Shown: one piece after another, positions 44,270 to 53,646 of the stretch
How the letters are laid out: each line of letters starts with the position of its first letter
Position numbering within the stretch: the stretch's first letter is position 1
Notes under the pieces: generated by a model
The model's database searches: none
What the model was told of the DNA's origin: nothing
Seen by the model: the letters and a program-made list of their open reading frames with translations, nothing else
Program-made: the position numbers and the translations under genes
Source: Paenibacillus dendrobii
GTDB lineage: Bacteria > Bacillota > Bacilli > Paenibacillales > Paenibacillaceae
Direction: 5' to 3'
DNA: 64,000 bases
NCBI RefSeq assembly: GCF_009807035.1
Contig: NZ_WUBI01000006.1
Location: 266,199-330,198, forward strand

Positions 44270-45052
44270 ATGCTTAATACACAGGATGTTTTGAACTTAT
44301 CGGGCAAGGTGGCTGTCGTTACGGGAGGGGCTTCAGGAATCGGCTTGGCCACTGCCGAGCTGTTGGCGGACTTCGGAGCCCATGCGGTTCTGATCGATAT
44401 TAACGAGGCTGCGGGAGAGAATGCAGCCGCGGGAATACGCGGCAAAGGGGGCCAGGCGAGCTTCTACCGCTGCAATGTTACTTCGGCTGCGGACTGCGAG
44501 CGCGTAGCCACGGAGATTAACGCGAAGCTTGGAGGCATCCACATTCTGTTCAATAACGCAGGCGTCATCCGCCGCAGAACCGTCACCGAGCTGGAAGAGA
44601 AAGATTGGGATCTGGTGCTGAACGTTTCGCTGAAGGGGGTTTACCTCCTGTCGAAGTATATCATTCCGATCATGGAGCAAAGCGGAGGCGGCAGCATCAT
44701 CAATACGGGTTCCGGGTGGGGGCTTAAGGGCGGAGATCGCGCTGCCGCTTACTGCGCGGCCAAAGCCGGCGTCGTCAATCTGACGAAAGCGATGGCCATC
44801 GATCATGGAGCGGCCAACATCCGCGTCAACTGCGTGTCCCCGGGCGACACGGATACACCGCTACTGCGGGACGAAGCCAAGCAGCTGAAGCAGGACGAGG
44901 CGGCGTTTCTGGTCGCTTCCGCAGGCGGACGTCCGCTGGAGAGACTCGGCACGCCGCGCGATATCGCGAACGCTGTATTGTTTCTGGCGAGCGACCTGTC
45001 TTCCTGGGTAACCGGCAGCGTGCTTGTCGTTGACGGAGGCGGCATTGCTTAG
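44270..45052 (+). CDS. Short-chain dehydrogenase/reductase (classical SDR)
   Basis: A 260-residue SDR. It has the Rossmann TGGASGIG motif near residue 17, NNAG in HILFNNAG, the catalytic Ser in INTGSG, YCAAK as the YxxxK, and the CVSPGDTDTP block after the active site. A D in LIDI after beta-2 favours NAD(H) over NADP(H). It lies 11 bases after lacZ behind AAGGAGG and 90 bases before the GcvPA-like gene. It may oxidise or reduce a sugar or sugar acid released by the glycosidase; the substrate is not readable. Confidence 0.93.
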   Translation: MLNTQDVLNLSGKVAVVTGGASGIGLATAELLADFGAHAVLIDINEAAGENAAAGIRGKGGQASFYRCNVTSAADCERVATEINAKLGGIHILFNNAGVIRRRTVTELEEKDWDLVLNVSLKGVYLLSKYIIPIMEQSGGGSIINTGSGWGLKGGDRAAAYCAAKAGVVNLTKAMAIDHGAANIRVNCVSPGDTDTPLLRDEAKQLKQDEAAFLVASAGGRPLERLGTPRDIANAVLFLASDLSSWVTGSVLVVDGGGIA

Positions 45053-45142
45053 AAACCCATCGGAAGCATAAGCTTCGGTGCTGAAAACCACCCTTTTTGA
45101 ACACGCACTTTTATCTATTCAACACGAACGGAGGCGCTTCAA

Positions 45143-46552
45143 TTGGCTGACAACAGAACTTATGCCCATCCTTATATACCCAATACCGTCCCGGAAGTCC
45201 GGGACGCCATGCTGAAGGAAATCGGACTGACCTCGATGGATCAGCTCCATGACGCCATTCCGGACAGCCTGAAGCTGAACCGGGAGATGAATCTTCCGCC
45301 TGCGATGAACGAGTACGAGCTGCGCCGTCACATCGACGGCTTGCTGGCTAAGAACAAGCACGGCGCGGACTACTTGAATTTCCTCGGGGCAGGCTGCTGG
45401 CAGCACTTCATTCCTGCCGTGTGCGACGAAATCAATCAGCGTTCCGAATTCGTGACCGCGTATGCCGGAGAGCCTTATGAAGATCATGGACGTTTTCAGG
45501 CTTTGTTCGAATATCAAAGCCTGCTTGCCGAGCTGGTGGATATGGACGTCGTGAACGTTCCCACCTTCGATTGGGCTCAGGCGGCTTCCACCGCCATCCG
45601 AATGGCGGGTCGGATGACAGGGCGCAAGACGGCCCTGCTGCCGCGATCGGTCGATCCGGATAAGGTGGCGATTATCCGTAATTACTGTACGCCTGTGATG
45701 GACATTCAATATATCGAAATCGATCCAGCAACCGGACGAATGGATCTTCAAGATCTTCGCGGCAAGTTAAACGACGACGTAGCTGCCGTCTATTTCGAGA
45801 ACCCGGGATATCTCGGAATCATCGAGGATCAGGGGGCCGAAATATCCGCGCTTGTCCATGGCGTCAATGGGGTATCCATCGTTGGAGTGGACCCGATATC
45901 CCTTGGGGTATTAGATCCGCCGGGACGCTATGGAGCGGATATCATCTGTGGAGATTTGCAGCCTCTTGGCATGCACATGAATTACGGCGGCGGCCAAGCC
46001 GGATTTATCGCTACCCGCGATGAGGAGAAATACGTGATGGAGTATCCTTCCCGCTTATTCGGTATCGTGCCGACAGAAGTGGAGGGCGAGTACGGCTTCG
46101 GAGATGTCGCTTATGAACGCACATCGTTTGCCCTGCGTGAGAAAGGCAAAGAGTCCGTTGGCACTCAGACCGCTCTTTGGGGGATTACGGCAGGTGTTTA
46201 TCTGTCCCTGCTCGGACCGGCCGGTATGCAGGAAGTCGGCAGCACCATTATCCAGAAGTCGCATTATGCCGCGAAGCGGTTGTCTGACATTCCGGGCGTA
46301 TCACTTCGTTTCGAAGGCGCCTTTTTCAAGGAATTCGTCGTTGACTTCAATAATACCGGGCTGACGGTTGCCGAGATTAACGGCCGATTGATGGAGCAAG
46401 GAATTTTCGGCGGAAAAAATCTGTCGGCAGCCTATCCGGCGTGGGGCGAGTGTGCGCTGTACTGCGTGACGGAGATTCATACGCAGTCCGATCTGGACCG
46501 CCTTGCTGCAGCGCTCCGCTCCATTGTCGCCAATCACCCTGACAGATCATAA
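45143..46552 (+). CDS. Divergent GcvPA-like PLP protein (glycine dehydrogenase subunit 1 homologue)
   Basis: A 469-residue fold-type I PLP protein like the alpha half of the split glycine decarboxylase. Recognisable blocks are YLNFLGAGCWQHFIPAVCDEINQRSEFVTAY, ALFEYQSLLAELVDMDV, AAVYFENPGYLGIIED, GADIICGDLQPLGMHMNYGGGQAGFIATR and EKGKESVGTQTALWGITAG. In true GcvPA the segment after TAYTPYQ reads PEISQGELQA and TGMDVANSSMYDGGTA; here it is AGEPYEDHGRFQA and DMDVVNVPTFDWAQAA, a marked change in the active-site half. The start is TTG at 45143 behind GGAGGCGC. It precedes its partner by 19 bases. No gcvT, gcvH or lipoate gene is nearby, so activity on glycine is doubtful. Confidence 0.85.
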   Translation: MADNRTYAHPYIPNTVPEVRDAMLKEIGLTSMDQLHDAIPDSLKLNREMNLPPAMNEYELRRHIDGLLAKNKHGADYLNFLGAGCWQHFIPAVCDEINQRSEFVTAYAGEPYEDHGRFQALFEYQSLLAELVDMDVVNVPTFDWAQAASTAIRMAGRMTGRKTALLPRSVDPDKVAIIRNYCTPVMDIQYIEIDPATGRMDLQDLRGKLNDDVAAVYFENPGYLGIIEDQGAEISALVHGVNGVSIVGVDPISLGVLDPPGRYGADIICGDLQPLGMHMNYGGGQAGFIATRDEEKYVMEYPSRLFGIVPTEVEGEYGFGDVAYERTSFALREKGKESVGTQTALWGITAGVYLSLLGPAGMQEVGSTIIQKSHYAAKRLSDIPGVSLRFEGAFFKEFVVDFNNTGLTVAEINGRLMEQGIFGGKNLSAAYPAWGECALYCVTEIHTQSDLDRLAAALRSIVANHPDRS

Positions 46553-46571
46553 TGAGGAGGTCGAAGACGTC

Positions 46572-48149
46572 ATGAAACGGATTATCAGAAATCATAAGGT
46601 TCGTCAGTTCCATCAAGCCAAATGGGATGAGCCGGTTATTTTCGAACTGCACCAGACCGGAGAACGGGGTGTGATTCCCCCGGGAACCGAGGATGCCGTA
46701 GCGGCCGAAGTGGGCAGCATGGAATCCTTGATTCCTGCCTCCATGCAGCGTAGCACAGCTCCCGCGCTCCCGGAGATCGGTCAGGCCAAGGTACTCCGGC
46801 ACTACTTGAGATTGTCCCAGGAGACGCTGGGATCGGATATGAACGTCGAAATTGGTCAAGGAACCTGTACGATGAAATACATTCCGCGGATCAATGAGAT
46901 GCTCATTCGCAATCCGCGCATGACTGAACTTCATCCGCTTCAGGATATCGATTCCGTGCAGGGAATGCTGGAGGTTTTCCACAACCTTGATCTCGCGATG
47001 CGCGAGATTTCGGGCATGGATGCATTCTCGTTCCAGCCAAGCAGCGGCACTCAGGCGCTGCTCGCCATGGCTTCCATTGTCCGCGCTTACCATGATTCGC
47101 GCGGTGAAGGAGCCCGGCGTGACGAGATCATCACGACCATCTTCTCGCATCCTTCCCAGGCAGCAACCGCTGCAGTGAAGGGGTATAAGATCATTACGCT
47201 GCACCCGGACGAAGACGGGTTCCCGGATCTGGAGAAGCTGAAGAACGCAGTCTCCGAACGGACGGCAGGCTTCGTCGTTGCCAATCCGGAGGACACGGGC
47301 ATCTATAACCATCGCATTCGTGAATTTACGGATGTGGTGCATGCTGCTGGCGGGGTCTGCTATTATGACCAAGCCAACGCCAATGGTCTGCTCGGGATTA
47401 CGCGGGCGAAGGAAGCGGGCTTCGACATGTGCTTCTTCAATCTTCACAAGACCTTTGCAGCACCGCATATGTGCGGAGGACCGGCAACGGGTGCGCTTGG
47501 GGTGACGGAGGAGTTGAAGCCTTTCCTGCCCGGACCGCTGGTGGATCTGGATGCGGACGGGCGTTATGTGCTGACCGAGCAAGGTGAAGGCAGTATCGGC
47601 AAGGTCCGCAGCTTCCACGGCGTGGCCCAAACTGTGCTCCGTTCTTACGCCTGGATCATGAGCTTGGGGGCAGAAGGATTGAAGGATGTCGCCCAGGTTG
47701 CCGTATTGAATAATAATTACCTGTATCATAAAATTCTGCAAATACGTGGCGCGAGCGCCCCGTATATCAAAGGGCGGCGTCTCGAACAAGTCCGCTACAG
47801 CTGGAAACAGCTCACGGACGAAACGGGAGTGACGACAGAGGATATTACGCGCCGGATGTGCGATTTTGGACTTCATTACTGGACTTCTCATCATCCGTAT
47901 ATTGTGCCGCAGCCGTTTACGCTTGAACCTACCGAATCCTATTCCAAGGAGGATCTGGACGAATATATCCAGGCGCTTGAGCATATTTCGCATGAAGCCT
48001 ACACGTACCCTGAGATCGTGAAGTCTGCACCGCACAGCAGCACTGTCCACCGCAACGATGAATCGTCACTCGATGATCCGCAACAGTGGTGCATTACCTG
48101 GCGGGCGTATTTGAAGAAAACACAGCCGGAGCTGCAGGAGCAGAAGTAA
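46572..48149 (+). CDS. Divergent GcvPB-like PLP protein (glycine dehydrogenase subunit 2 homologue)
   Basis: A 525-residue partner of the GcvPA-like protein. The PLP lysine is K293 in FFNLHKTFAAPH, the usual NLHKTF. GTCTMKYIPRINE, the start PVIFELHQTGERG and LGAEGLKDVAQVAVLNNNYL are family hallmarks. Two canonical elements are altered: SAHGTNPASA reads FSHPSQAATA (H193 kept, GTNPAS lost), and YYDGANLNA reads YYDQANANG. The loop after the lysine is PHMCGGPATG instead of PHGGGGPGAG. These suggest a different substrate or partner from glycine and lipoyl-H-protein. The start at 46572 follows GAGGAGG. A strong terminator ends the operon. Confidence 0.86.
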   Translation: MKRIIRNHKVRQFHQAKWDEPVIFELHQTGERGVIPPGTEDAVAAEVGSMESLIPASMQRSTAPALPEIGQAKVLRHYLRLSQETLGSDMNVEIGQGTCTMKYIPRINEMLIRNPRMTELHPLQDIDSVQGMLEVFHNLDLAMREISGMDAFSFQPSSGTQALLAMASIVRAYHDSRGEGARRDEIITTIFSHPSQAATAAVKGYKIITLHPDEDGFPDLEKLKNAVSERTAGFVVANPEDTGIYNHRIREFTDVVHAAGGVCYYDQANANGLLGITRAKEAGFDMCFFNLHKTFAAPHMCGGPATGALGVTEELKPFLPGPLVDLDADGRYVLTEQGEGSIGKVRSFHGVAQTVLRSYAWIMSLGAEGLKDVAQVAVLNNNYLYHKILQIRGASAPYIKGRRLEQVRYSWKQLTDETGVTTEDITRRMCDFGLHYWTSHHPYIVPQPFTLEPTESYSKEDLDEYIQALEHISHEAYTYPEIVKSAPHSSTVHRNDESSLDDPQQWCITWRAYLKKTQPELQEQK

Positions 48150-48189
48150 CATGAGCTGCCGTTCCACATAGCGATTAATGGTTATGCCA

Positions 48190-48232
48190 TATATAAAAAG
48201 GAGGCCCGGGTAGCCGGGTCTCCTTTTTTATA
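48190..48232 (+). terminator. Terminator of the LacZ operon
   Basis: ATATAAAAAGGAGGCCCGG with a near-complementary CCGGGTCTCCTTTTTTATAT arm around a short loop, ending in T residues, 40 bases past the GcvPB-like stop. Confidence 0.9.
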
Positions 48233-48745
48233 TCACACTCCCGCTTTAGTCTCTTTTATTTTCGCTGCAGCATATCTTAATAAATACTTCCCACATCAGC
48301 GCTTGAAAGCTTGTAAAATACTTCTATAGCCCTATTTCATAAGATATAATAAAGTAACAGCATTTGGATTTTCCGCTTACTGACACCTCAAGGCAACCGC
48401 AATTTGTAAACCTCAAGAATAACTGCCGCAGCCTGCGGCCGATTTCTCCTATCATCTATGAATGAATTTCTCTTTTATGTACGATTCCTCTTCCCTAATA
48501 AGTTTCTCCCGGCAAATAGTCACAAACACCACGATATTCATTCCCTATACAAGAAAATATTCCGAGAAATCCCAATGAGATTACCAAGCAGGTTTCACGT
48601 TTAATAATGCCTAGGGATGGCTGTCCGTATGGTCCGGCGTAATGGAAGAATCGCAAGCGAGCCGCCGGTTCGTCACTTTGGTGCTGCGTATTCGTGTCTT
48701 CAGGATTGTAACCAGTTCCTTAATTCGAATAAAGGAGAATCAGCC
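48233..48745. other. Long upstream region of glgC
   Basis: About 510 bases without a supported gene. It holds one small perfect dyad (CCGCAG-C-CTGCGG, 48426-48438) and a candidate promoter: TATAAT at 48345-48350 with TTCTAT 17 bases upstream, which would give a leader of about 390 bases. The open frame extending upstream of the glgC start lacks a ribosome site. No known riboswitch was recognised. Confidence 0.45.
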
Positions 48746-49921
48746 ATGAAGAGAAAAGAAGTTGTGGCCATGCTTCTGGCAGGAGGACAGGGAAAACGCC
48801 TTAAAGGATTAACGAAGACTTTGGCGAAGCCTGCCGTGTATTTTGGGGGTACATACCGGATTATTGATTTTCCTTTAAGCAACTGTTCCAATTCAGGCAT
48901 TGATACGGTGGGGGTCCTGACCCAATATGAGCCGCTTGTTTTGCATTCCTACATTGGCGTCGGCAGCGACTGGGACATGGACCGCCGAAGCGGAGGGGTG
49001 TACGTGCTGCCTCCTTACGAACGCGAGGACGGAACGAGCTGGTACAGGGGAACGGCTGACGCCATCTACCGGAACCTGAAATTTATTGAACAGTATGATC
49101 CTGAGCACGTGCTGATTCTGTCCGGCGACCATATCTACAAGATGGACTATGACCGGATGCTGAATTACCACAAGGAGAAGGATGCCGACTGTACCATTTC
49201 GGTGATCGATGTGACCATAGAGGAAGCTACTCGATTCGGGATATTGAATACGGACGATGAGCTTCGCATCTATGAGTTTGAAGAGAAGCCGGTCAAACCG
49301 AAGAGCACTTTGGCATCCATGGGCGTGTATTTGTTCAAGTGGGACGTGCTCAAGAAATATCTGCTGCAGAACGTGGACGATCCCCGCACAAGCCACGACT
49401 TTGGCAAAGACATCATCCCGCTCATGCTGACCGAGGAAAAGACGCTTTATGCCTATCCTTTTCAAGGCTATTGGAAGGATGTGGGCACGATCACGAGTCT
49501 TTGGGAAGCGAACATGGATCTGTTGTCGGAGCACTCGGAATTGAATCTGAATGATCCGAACTGGCGGATCTACACGCGAAATCCGAACCAGCCAGCAGAG
49601 TATATCGCTCCTGGGGCAAAAGTGCGGAATTGCATGATCAACGAGGGCTGCTCCGTCTACGGCGAGGTAAATCACTCGGTTCTTTTTTATGGCGTTGAGG
49701 TCGGGGAAGGAAGCGTGATCACGGATTCCGTGATTATGCCGCAGGTAAGGATCGGCAGAAATGTGCGCATTCACCGCGCGATTATATCCGAGAGCATGGT
49801 GATCGAAGACGGTACGGTCATCGGCGAGGGTCTAGGCTCGGAGAGCGAAATATTATTGATTACCCATGATGATGAAACGGCTCCAAATCATAACTATGCC
49901 TCATCCCAAGCTCCGCTTTGA
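48746..49921 (+). CDS. glgC: Glucose-1-phosphate adenylyltransferase, catalytic subunit GlgC
   Basis: A 391-residue ADP-glucose pyrophosphorylase. The nucleotide signature LLAGGQGKRLKGLTKTLAKPAVYFGGTYRIIDF is at the N-terminus, GTADAIYRN and LSGDHIYKMDYDRM follow, and the C-terminal half is a left-handed beta-helix. It makes ADP-glucose from ATP and glucose-1-phosphate for glycogen synthesis. AAAGGAG at 48731-48737 sets the start at 48746. It heads the operon glgC-glgD-glgP. No glgA or glgB is in the window. Confidence 0.95.
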   Translation: MKRKEVVAMLLAGGQGKRLKGLTKTLAKPAVYFGGTYRIIDFPLSNCSNSGIDTVGVLTQYEPLVLHSYIGVGSDWDMDRRSGGVYVLPPYEREDGTSWYRGTADAIYRNLKFIEQYDPEHVLILSGDHIYKMDYDRMLNYHKEKDADCTISVIDVTIEEATRFGILNTDDELRIYEFEEKPVKPKSTLASMGVYLFKWDVLKKYLLQNVDDPRTSHDFGKDIIPLMLTEEKTLYAYPFQGYWKDVGTITSLWEANMDLLSEHSELNLNDPNWRIYTRNPNQPAEYIAPGAKVRNCMINEGCSVYGEVNHSVLFYGVEVGEGSVITDSVIMPQVRIGRNVRIHRAIISESMVIEDGTVIGEGLGSESEILLITHDDETAPNHNYASSQAPL

Positions 49922-49975
49922 GGATTATGCAAATTCCTTGCAATCATCGAACCAATGAAAAGGACGGTGTGTTTC

Positions 49976-51079
49976 ATGAAGCAACTCATGGGTGTTATTA
50001 ATCTGGATCATGAGCTCGATTTGTTGAATGAGCTGACGTATTTCCGGTGTGGCGCGGCCGTGCCTTTTGCCGGACGTTACCGGCTGATCGACTTTGTGAT
50101 GTCCAATATGATGCATGCCGGCGTGCCGGATATCGCACTGTTCGTCCGGCGCAAATACCGTTCTCTCTTGGACCATTTAGGCGAAGGGCGTCCCTGGGAT
50201 CTGGACCGTAAACGCGGCGGGCTGTTCATTCTCCCTCCCGATTGGAATGACCCGTCCGATGTTTCCACCGGCGAGCTTCAGCATATTCATAACAATCAGG
50301 ACTTTTTCGAACGGGGCTCCGCTCAATACGTCGTCTATTCGGGGAGCCAGCATTTAAGCAACGTCGATTTTTGCGAGGCGTATGATTATCATTTGTCCCA
50401 GGAAGCCGACGTGACCCTGATCTATACGAAGGTAAACCAGCTTCGTCCGGAGCACCATCCCTGCACCCGGCTTGACGTGGGCGAGAACGGGCGGGTGACC
50501 GACATTCATCATGAGCGGGACCATGCCAATATCTATATGGAAATGTTCATCATGAAGAAAAAGCTGTTTCTCCAGCTCGTCAAACAGTGCATCGCCCATG
50601 GCGAAAGCCATTTCTTCCGGGATGCCATTCTGAAAAACAGACGGAGGCTCAATATTTCCGGTTACGAATACAAGGGATACCATGCGGTCATTAACTCGCT
50701 CGAAAGCTATTACCGCAACAGTCTGGATCTGCTTCAGCCGGAGAAATACAATTCATTGTTCCGGGAACAGCCGGTTCACACGAAGATCAAATACGAAGTT
50801 CCGGCCAAATACCTGGAGACTGCGGACGTTACCAATTCCTTGGTCGCGAACGGCTGCCAGATCGGCGGAACGGTCGACAGCAGCATTTTATTCCGCGGTG
50901 TTCAGGTGAAGGAAGGCGCCCGGATCCACAACTCCATTATTATGCAGAAGTGCATTATTGAAGAGAATGTGGTGCTGGAAAACGTCATTCTCGACAAGGA
51001 CGTCGTCATATCCCGGGGCCGCAAGCTTCAAGGGGACGTAAGAAAGCCATTTGTGGTCGCGAAGGACACGGCGATTTAA
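49976..51079 (+). CDS. glgD: Glucose-1-phosphate adenylyltransferase, regulatory subunit GlgD
   Basis: A 367-residue GlgC relative. It lacks the catalytic GGGxGxRL signature; the same site reads MGVINLDHELDLLNELTYFRCGAAVPFAGRYRLIDF, the usual GlgD form. The rest (SGSQHLSNVDFCEAYDYHL, C-terminal beta-helix repeats such as NSLVANGCQIGG) matches. It is thought to modulate GlgC as a heteromer. The ATG at 49976 follows AAAGGACGGTG, and the gene is 54 bases after glgC. Confidence 0.94.
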   Translation: MKQLMGVINLDHELDLLNELTYFRCGAAVPFAGRYRLIDFVMSNMMHAGVPDIALFVRRKYRSLLDHLGEGRPWDLDRKRGGLFILPPDWNDPSDVSTGELQHIHNNQDFFERGSAQYVVYSGSQHLSNVDFCEAYDYHLSQEADVTLIYTKVNQLRPEHHPCTRLDVGENGRVTDIHHERDHANIYMEMFIMKKKLFLQLVKQCIAHGESHFFRDAILKNRRRLNISGYEYKGYHAVINSLESYYRNSLDLLQPEKYNSLFREQPVHTKIKYEVPAKYLETADVTNSLVANGCQIGGTVDSSILFRGVQVKEGARIHNSIIMQKCIIEENVVLENVILDKDVVISRGRKLQGDVRKPFVVAKDTAI

Positions 51080-51108
51080 TTTTGATGAACGTCAGGAGGA
51101 AGCTTCTT

Positions 51109-53550
51109 TTGTTTAACAACAAGGAATTATTCAAAACGGCATTCAAGGAACAGTTGGTCAGCCGGTTGGGTAAAAACATGGATGAGGCCACGCCGGCAGA
51201 TATCTATAAAATACTGGGAACGCTGATTCGTGAAGTTATCGGGCGGGAATGGGCAGAAACCAATCAAGCCTATAAAACGCAGGGGGAGAAGCAGGTATAT
51301 TATTTCTCGATGGAATTTTTGATTGGAAGGCTGCTCGGGAACAATCTGTTGAATCTCGGCATGCTTACGACCGTCCGGGATGGACTACGGGATTTGGGCT
51401 GGAATCTGGAGGAGATCGAGGAACAGGAGCCGGATGCGGGGCTTGGAAACGGGGGACTTGGGCGCCTTGCCGCTTGTTTCATGGATTCTCTCGCTTCCCT
51501 TGGGTATGCAGGTCATGGATGCGGCATCCGGTATAAGTATGGTCTGTTCGAGCAGAAAATCATTGACGGCCATCAGGTCGAGCTGCCCGATGACTGGCTG
51601 CAAAAGGGGAACGTGTGGGAAGAACGCCGTGCGGATAAGCGGATCGAGGTTCGTTTTTGGGGCCGGGTAGAGATTTCGGAAGAGGATGGCCGCACGGTTT
51701 TTCATACTGTGGATTATGAGAGGGTTTGGGCCGTGCCTTATGATGTACCGATCATCGGGTATGGCGATCTTCACGTCAATACCCTCAGGCTCTGGAGCGC
51801 GGAATCGGCGATGGACCCGGCAAAAATGCGAATGGAAGGCCAGCGCAGCTACCATCAATTTCTGGACTACAACCGCTCGGTCGAATCGATCTCCGAATTC
51901 CTGTACCCGGACGATTCAGGATACGAAGGCAAGCTTCTCCGCTTAAAACAGCAGTACTTCTTATGCTCGGCAGGACTTCAGAGCGTGCTGAGAACTTTTG
52001 AGAAGCTAGGGCTTTCTTACCATGAACTTCCCCATAAGGTGGCTGTTCATATTAATGATACACATCCGACGCTGGTCATTCCGGAGCTGATGCGCATTCT
52101 GATTGACGAAAAAGGATTCGGTTGGGACGAAGCTTGGGACGTTACGACCCGCACGGTTTCATATACCAATCATACGCTGCTGAGCGAAGCCTTGGAGAAG
52201 TGGCCGGTTCCTATGGTTCGCGAGCTTTTGCCGCGGGTGTACATGATCATCGAAGAGATCAATAAGCGCTTCTGCGGCATGCTTCTGGAACGTTTTCCGC
52301 AGCGGCAGGACTTGGTTTCACGGATGGCCATGATCGAAGGAGATCAGGTCAAAATGGCACATTTGGCGATTATCGGCAGCTATAGCGTCAACGGTGTCGC
52401 CCAGCTGCATACGGAATTGCTGAAAAATGACGTCATGAAGCCGTTTTACGAGCTATACCCGGAACGTTTCAACAATAAAACCAACGGTATCACCCACCGC
52501 CGCTGGCTCATGCATGCCAATCCGAAGCTCAGCCAATTAATCAGCGACAGCATCGGCACGGATTGGATCAGACATCCCCATCAGCTGCTCCGGCTGGAAT
52601 CGTTCAAGGATGATCCGTCTTTTCAGGAGCGAATCATGGAGATCAAGCGCGGCAACAAGCTGCGCCTGGCTGCTTACATTCAGCAGAAGCAGGGCATCGC
52701 GGTCGATCCGGCATCGATCTTTGATGTGCAGGTGAAGCGGCTTCACGGCTACAAAAGACAACTGATGAACATCTTGCATGTCATGCATTTATACAATGAA
52801 ATCAAGGATCAACCGTCAGCAGACCGTGTGCCGCGCACATTTATATTTGGGGCCAAGGCAGCACCAGGATATTATCTGGCCAAAAGCATCATCAAGCTGA
52901 TTAACGTGGTAGCGGATGTCGTGAATCACGATCCGCAGATAAACGGCAAGTTGAAGGTGCTTTTTCTGGAGAACTATTCGGTGTCGCTTGCGGAGAAGAT
53001 TATCCCGGCAGCGAATGTGAGCGAACAGATTTCCACGGCCGGAAAAGAGGCTTCAGGCACCGGTAACATGAAGTTCATGATGAATGGTGCCTTGACCATC
53101 GGCACGCTGGACGGTGCCAACGTGGAGATGCATGAAATGCTTGGGGATGACAACATGTTTCTCTTCGGCTTACGTTCGGAAGAGGTGACGAACTACTATA
53201 AATTCGGAGGATACTTAGCCAGAGAGGTATATAACGCGGATGCGAGGATCAAACGGGTCATGGACCAGCTGGTATCGCCAGGTCCGTTCTGCTGCCATGA
53301 ACAGGAATTCGGAATGATCTATCAGTCCATCCTGGACCATAACGACGAGTTTTTTGTTCTTCGCGATTTTGCCGATTATGCGAAAACCCAGGTGGCCGTT
53401 GAGCAGGCATTCCTGAATTCGCAGTCTTGGGCCTCCAAATCGATCGCTAACATTGCTCACGCGGGATACTTCTCGAGTGACTGCACGATTAACCGTTACG
53501 CCGCCGACATTTGGCAGATCCGGCCGGTGCGGCCGCTGCTGGAAGTATGA
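51109..53550 (+). CDS. glgP: Glycogen/starch/alpha-glucan phosphorylase GlgP
   Basis: An 813-residue phosphorylase. The PLP lysine is K655 in GTGNMKFMMNGA. Other conserved blocks are EPDAGLGNGGLGRLAACFMDSLA, the NDTHPTL segment, NGITHRRWL, FDVQVKRLHGYKRQ and FIFGAKAAPGYYLAK. It releases glucose-1-phosphate from alpha-1,4-glucan ends. The TTG at 51109, nine bases after AGGAGGA, is chosen because the protein then matches the family's length and begins FNNKELFKTAF; ATG/TTG codons at 51082-51085 have no ribosome site. It is the last gene before a terminator, 29 bases after glgD. Confidence 0.95.
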   Translation: MFNNKELFKTAFKEQLVSRLGKNMDEATPADIYKILGTLIREVIGREWAETNQAYKTQGEKQVYYFSMEFLIGRLLGNNLLNLGMLTTVRDGLRDLGWNLEEIEEQEPDAGLGNGGLGRLAACFMDSLASLGYAGHGCGIRYKYGLFEQKIIDGHQVELPDDWLQKGNVWEERRADKRIEVRFWGRVEISEEDGRTVFHTVDYERVWAVPYDVPIIGYGDLHVNTLRLWSAESAMDPAKMRMEGQRSYHQFLDYNRSVESISEFLYPDDSGYEGKLLRLKQQYFLCSAGLQSVLRTFEKLGLSYHELPHKVAVHINDTHPTLVIPELMRILIDEKGFGWDEAWDVTTRTVSYTNHTLLSEALEKWPVPMVRELLPRVYMIIEEINKRFCGMLLERFPQRQDLVSRMAMIEGDQVKMAHLAIIGSYSVNGVAQLHTELLKNDVMKPFYELYPERFNNKTNGITHRRWLMHANPKLSQLISDSIGTDWIRHPHQLLRLESFKDDPSFQERIMEIKRGNKLRLAAYIQQKQGIAVDPASIFDVQVKRLHGYKRQLMNILHVMHLYNEIKDQPSADRVPRTFIFGAKAAPGYYLAKSIIKLINVVADVVNHDPQINGKLKVLFLENYSVSLAEKIIPAANVSEQISTAGKEASGTGNMKFMMNGALTIGTLDGANVEMHEMLGDDNMFLFGLRSEEVTNYYKFGGYLAREVYNADARIKRVMDQLVSPGPFCCHEQEFGMIYQSILDHNDEFFVLRDFADYAKTQVAVEQAFLNSQSWASKSIANIAHAGYFSSDCTINRYAADIWQIRPVRPLLEV

Positions 53551-53564
53551 TATCGGGTACAACC

Positions 53565-53593
53565 AAAAGGCAGCCTGCTCAGGCTGCCTTTTT
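53565..53593. terminator. Terminator after glgP
   Basis: AAAAGGCAGCCT / AGGCTGCCTTTTT (53565-53576 with 53581-53593), near-perfect and usable in both directions toward the convergent SGNH gene. Confidence 0.88.
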
Positions 53594-53646
53594 CGCATAT
53601 ATTTTTGATGAATAGTAAGGACGGAAATCGCATTGCTGGGAGGTCA

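Noticed and set aside
45070..45095. Small GAAGC-ATAA-GCTTC hairpin before the GcvPA-like gene
   Set aside because: Stem of five bases with no T run; too weak to call a terminator.
46377..48050. Long open frame (over 550 codons) on the minus strand opposite the GcvPB-like gene
   Set aside because: It mirrors the codon structure of the plus-strand gene, has no ribosome site or recognisable motif, and the plus-strand protein is clearly conserved.
48617..48745. Upstream extension of glgC
   Set aside because: No ribosome site, and residues before MKRKEVVAMLL are not part of the GlgC family.
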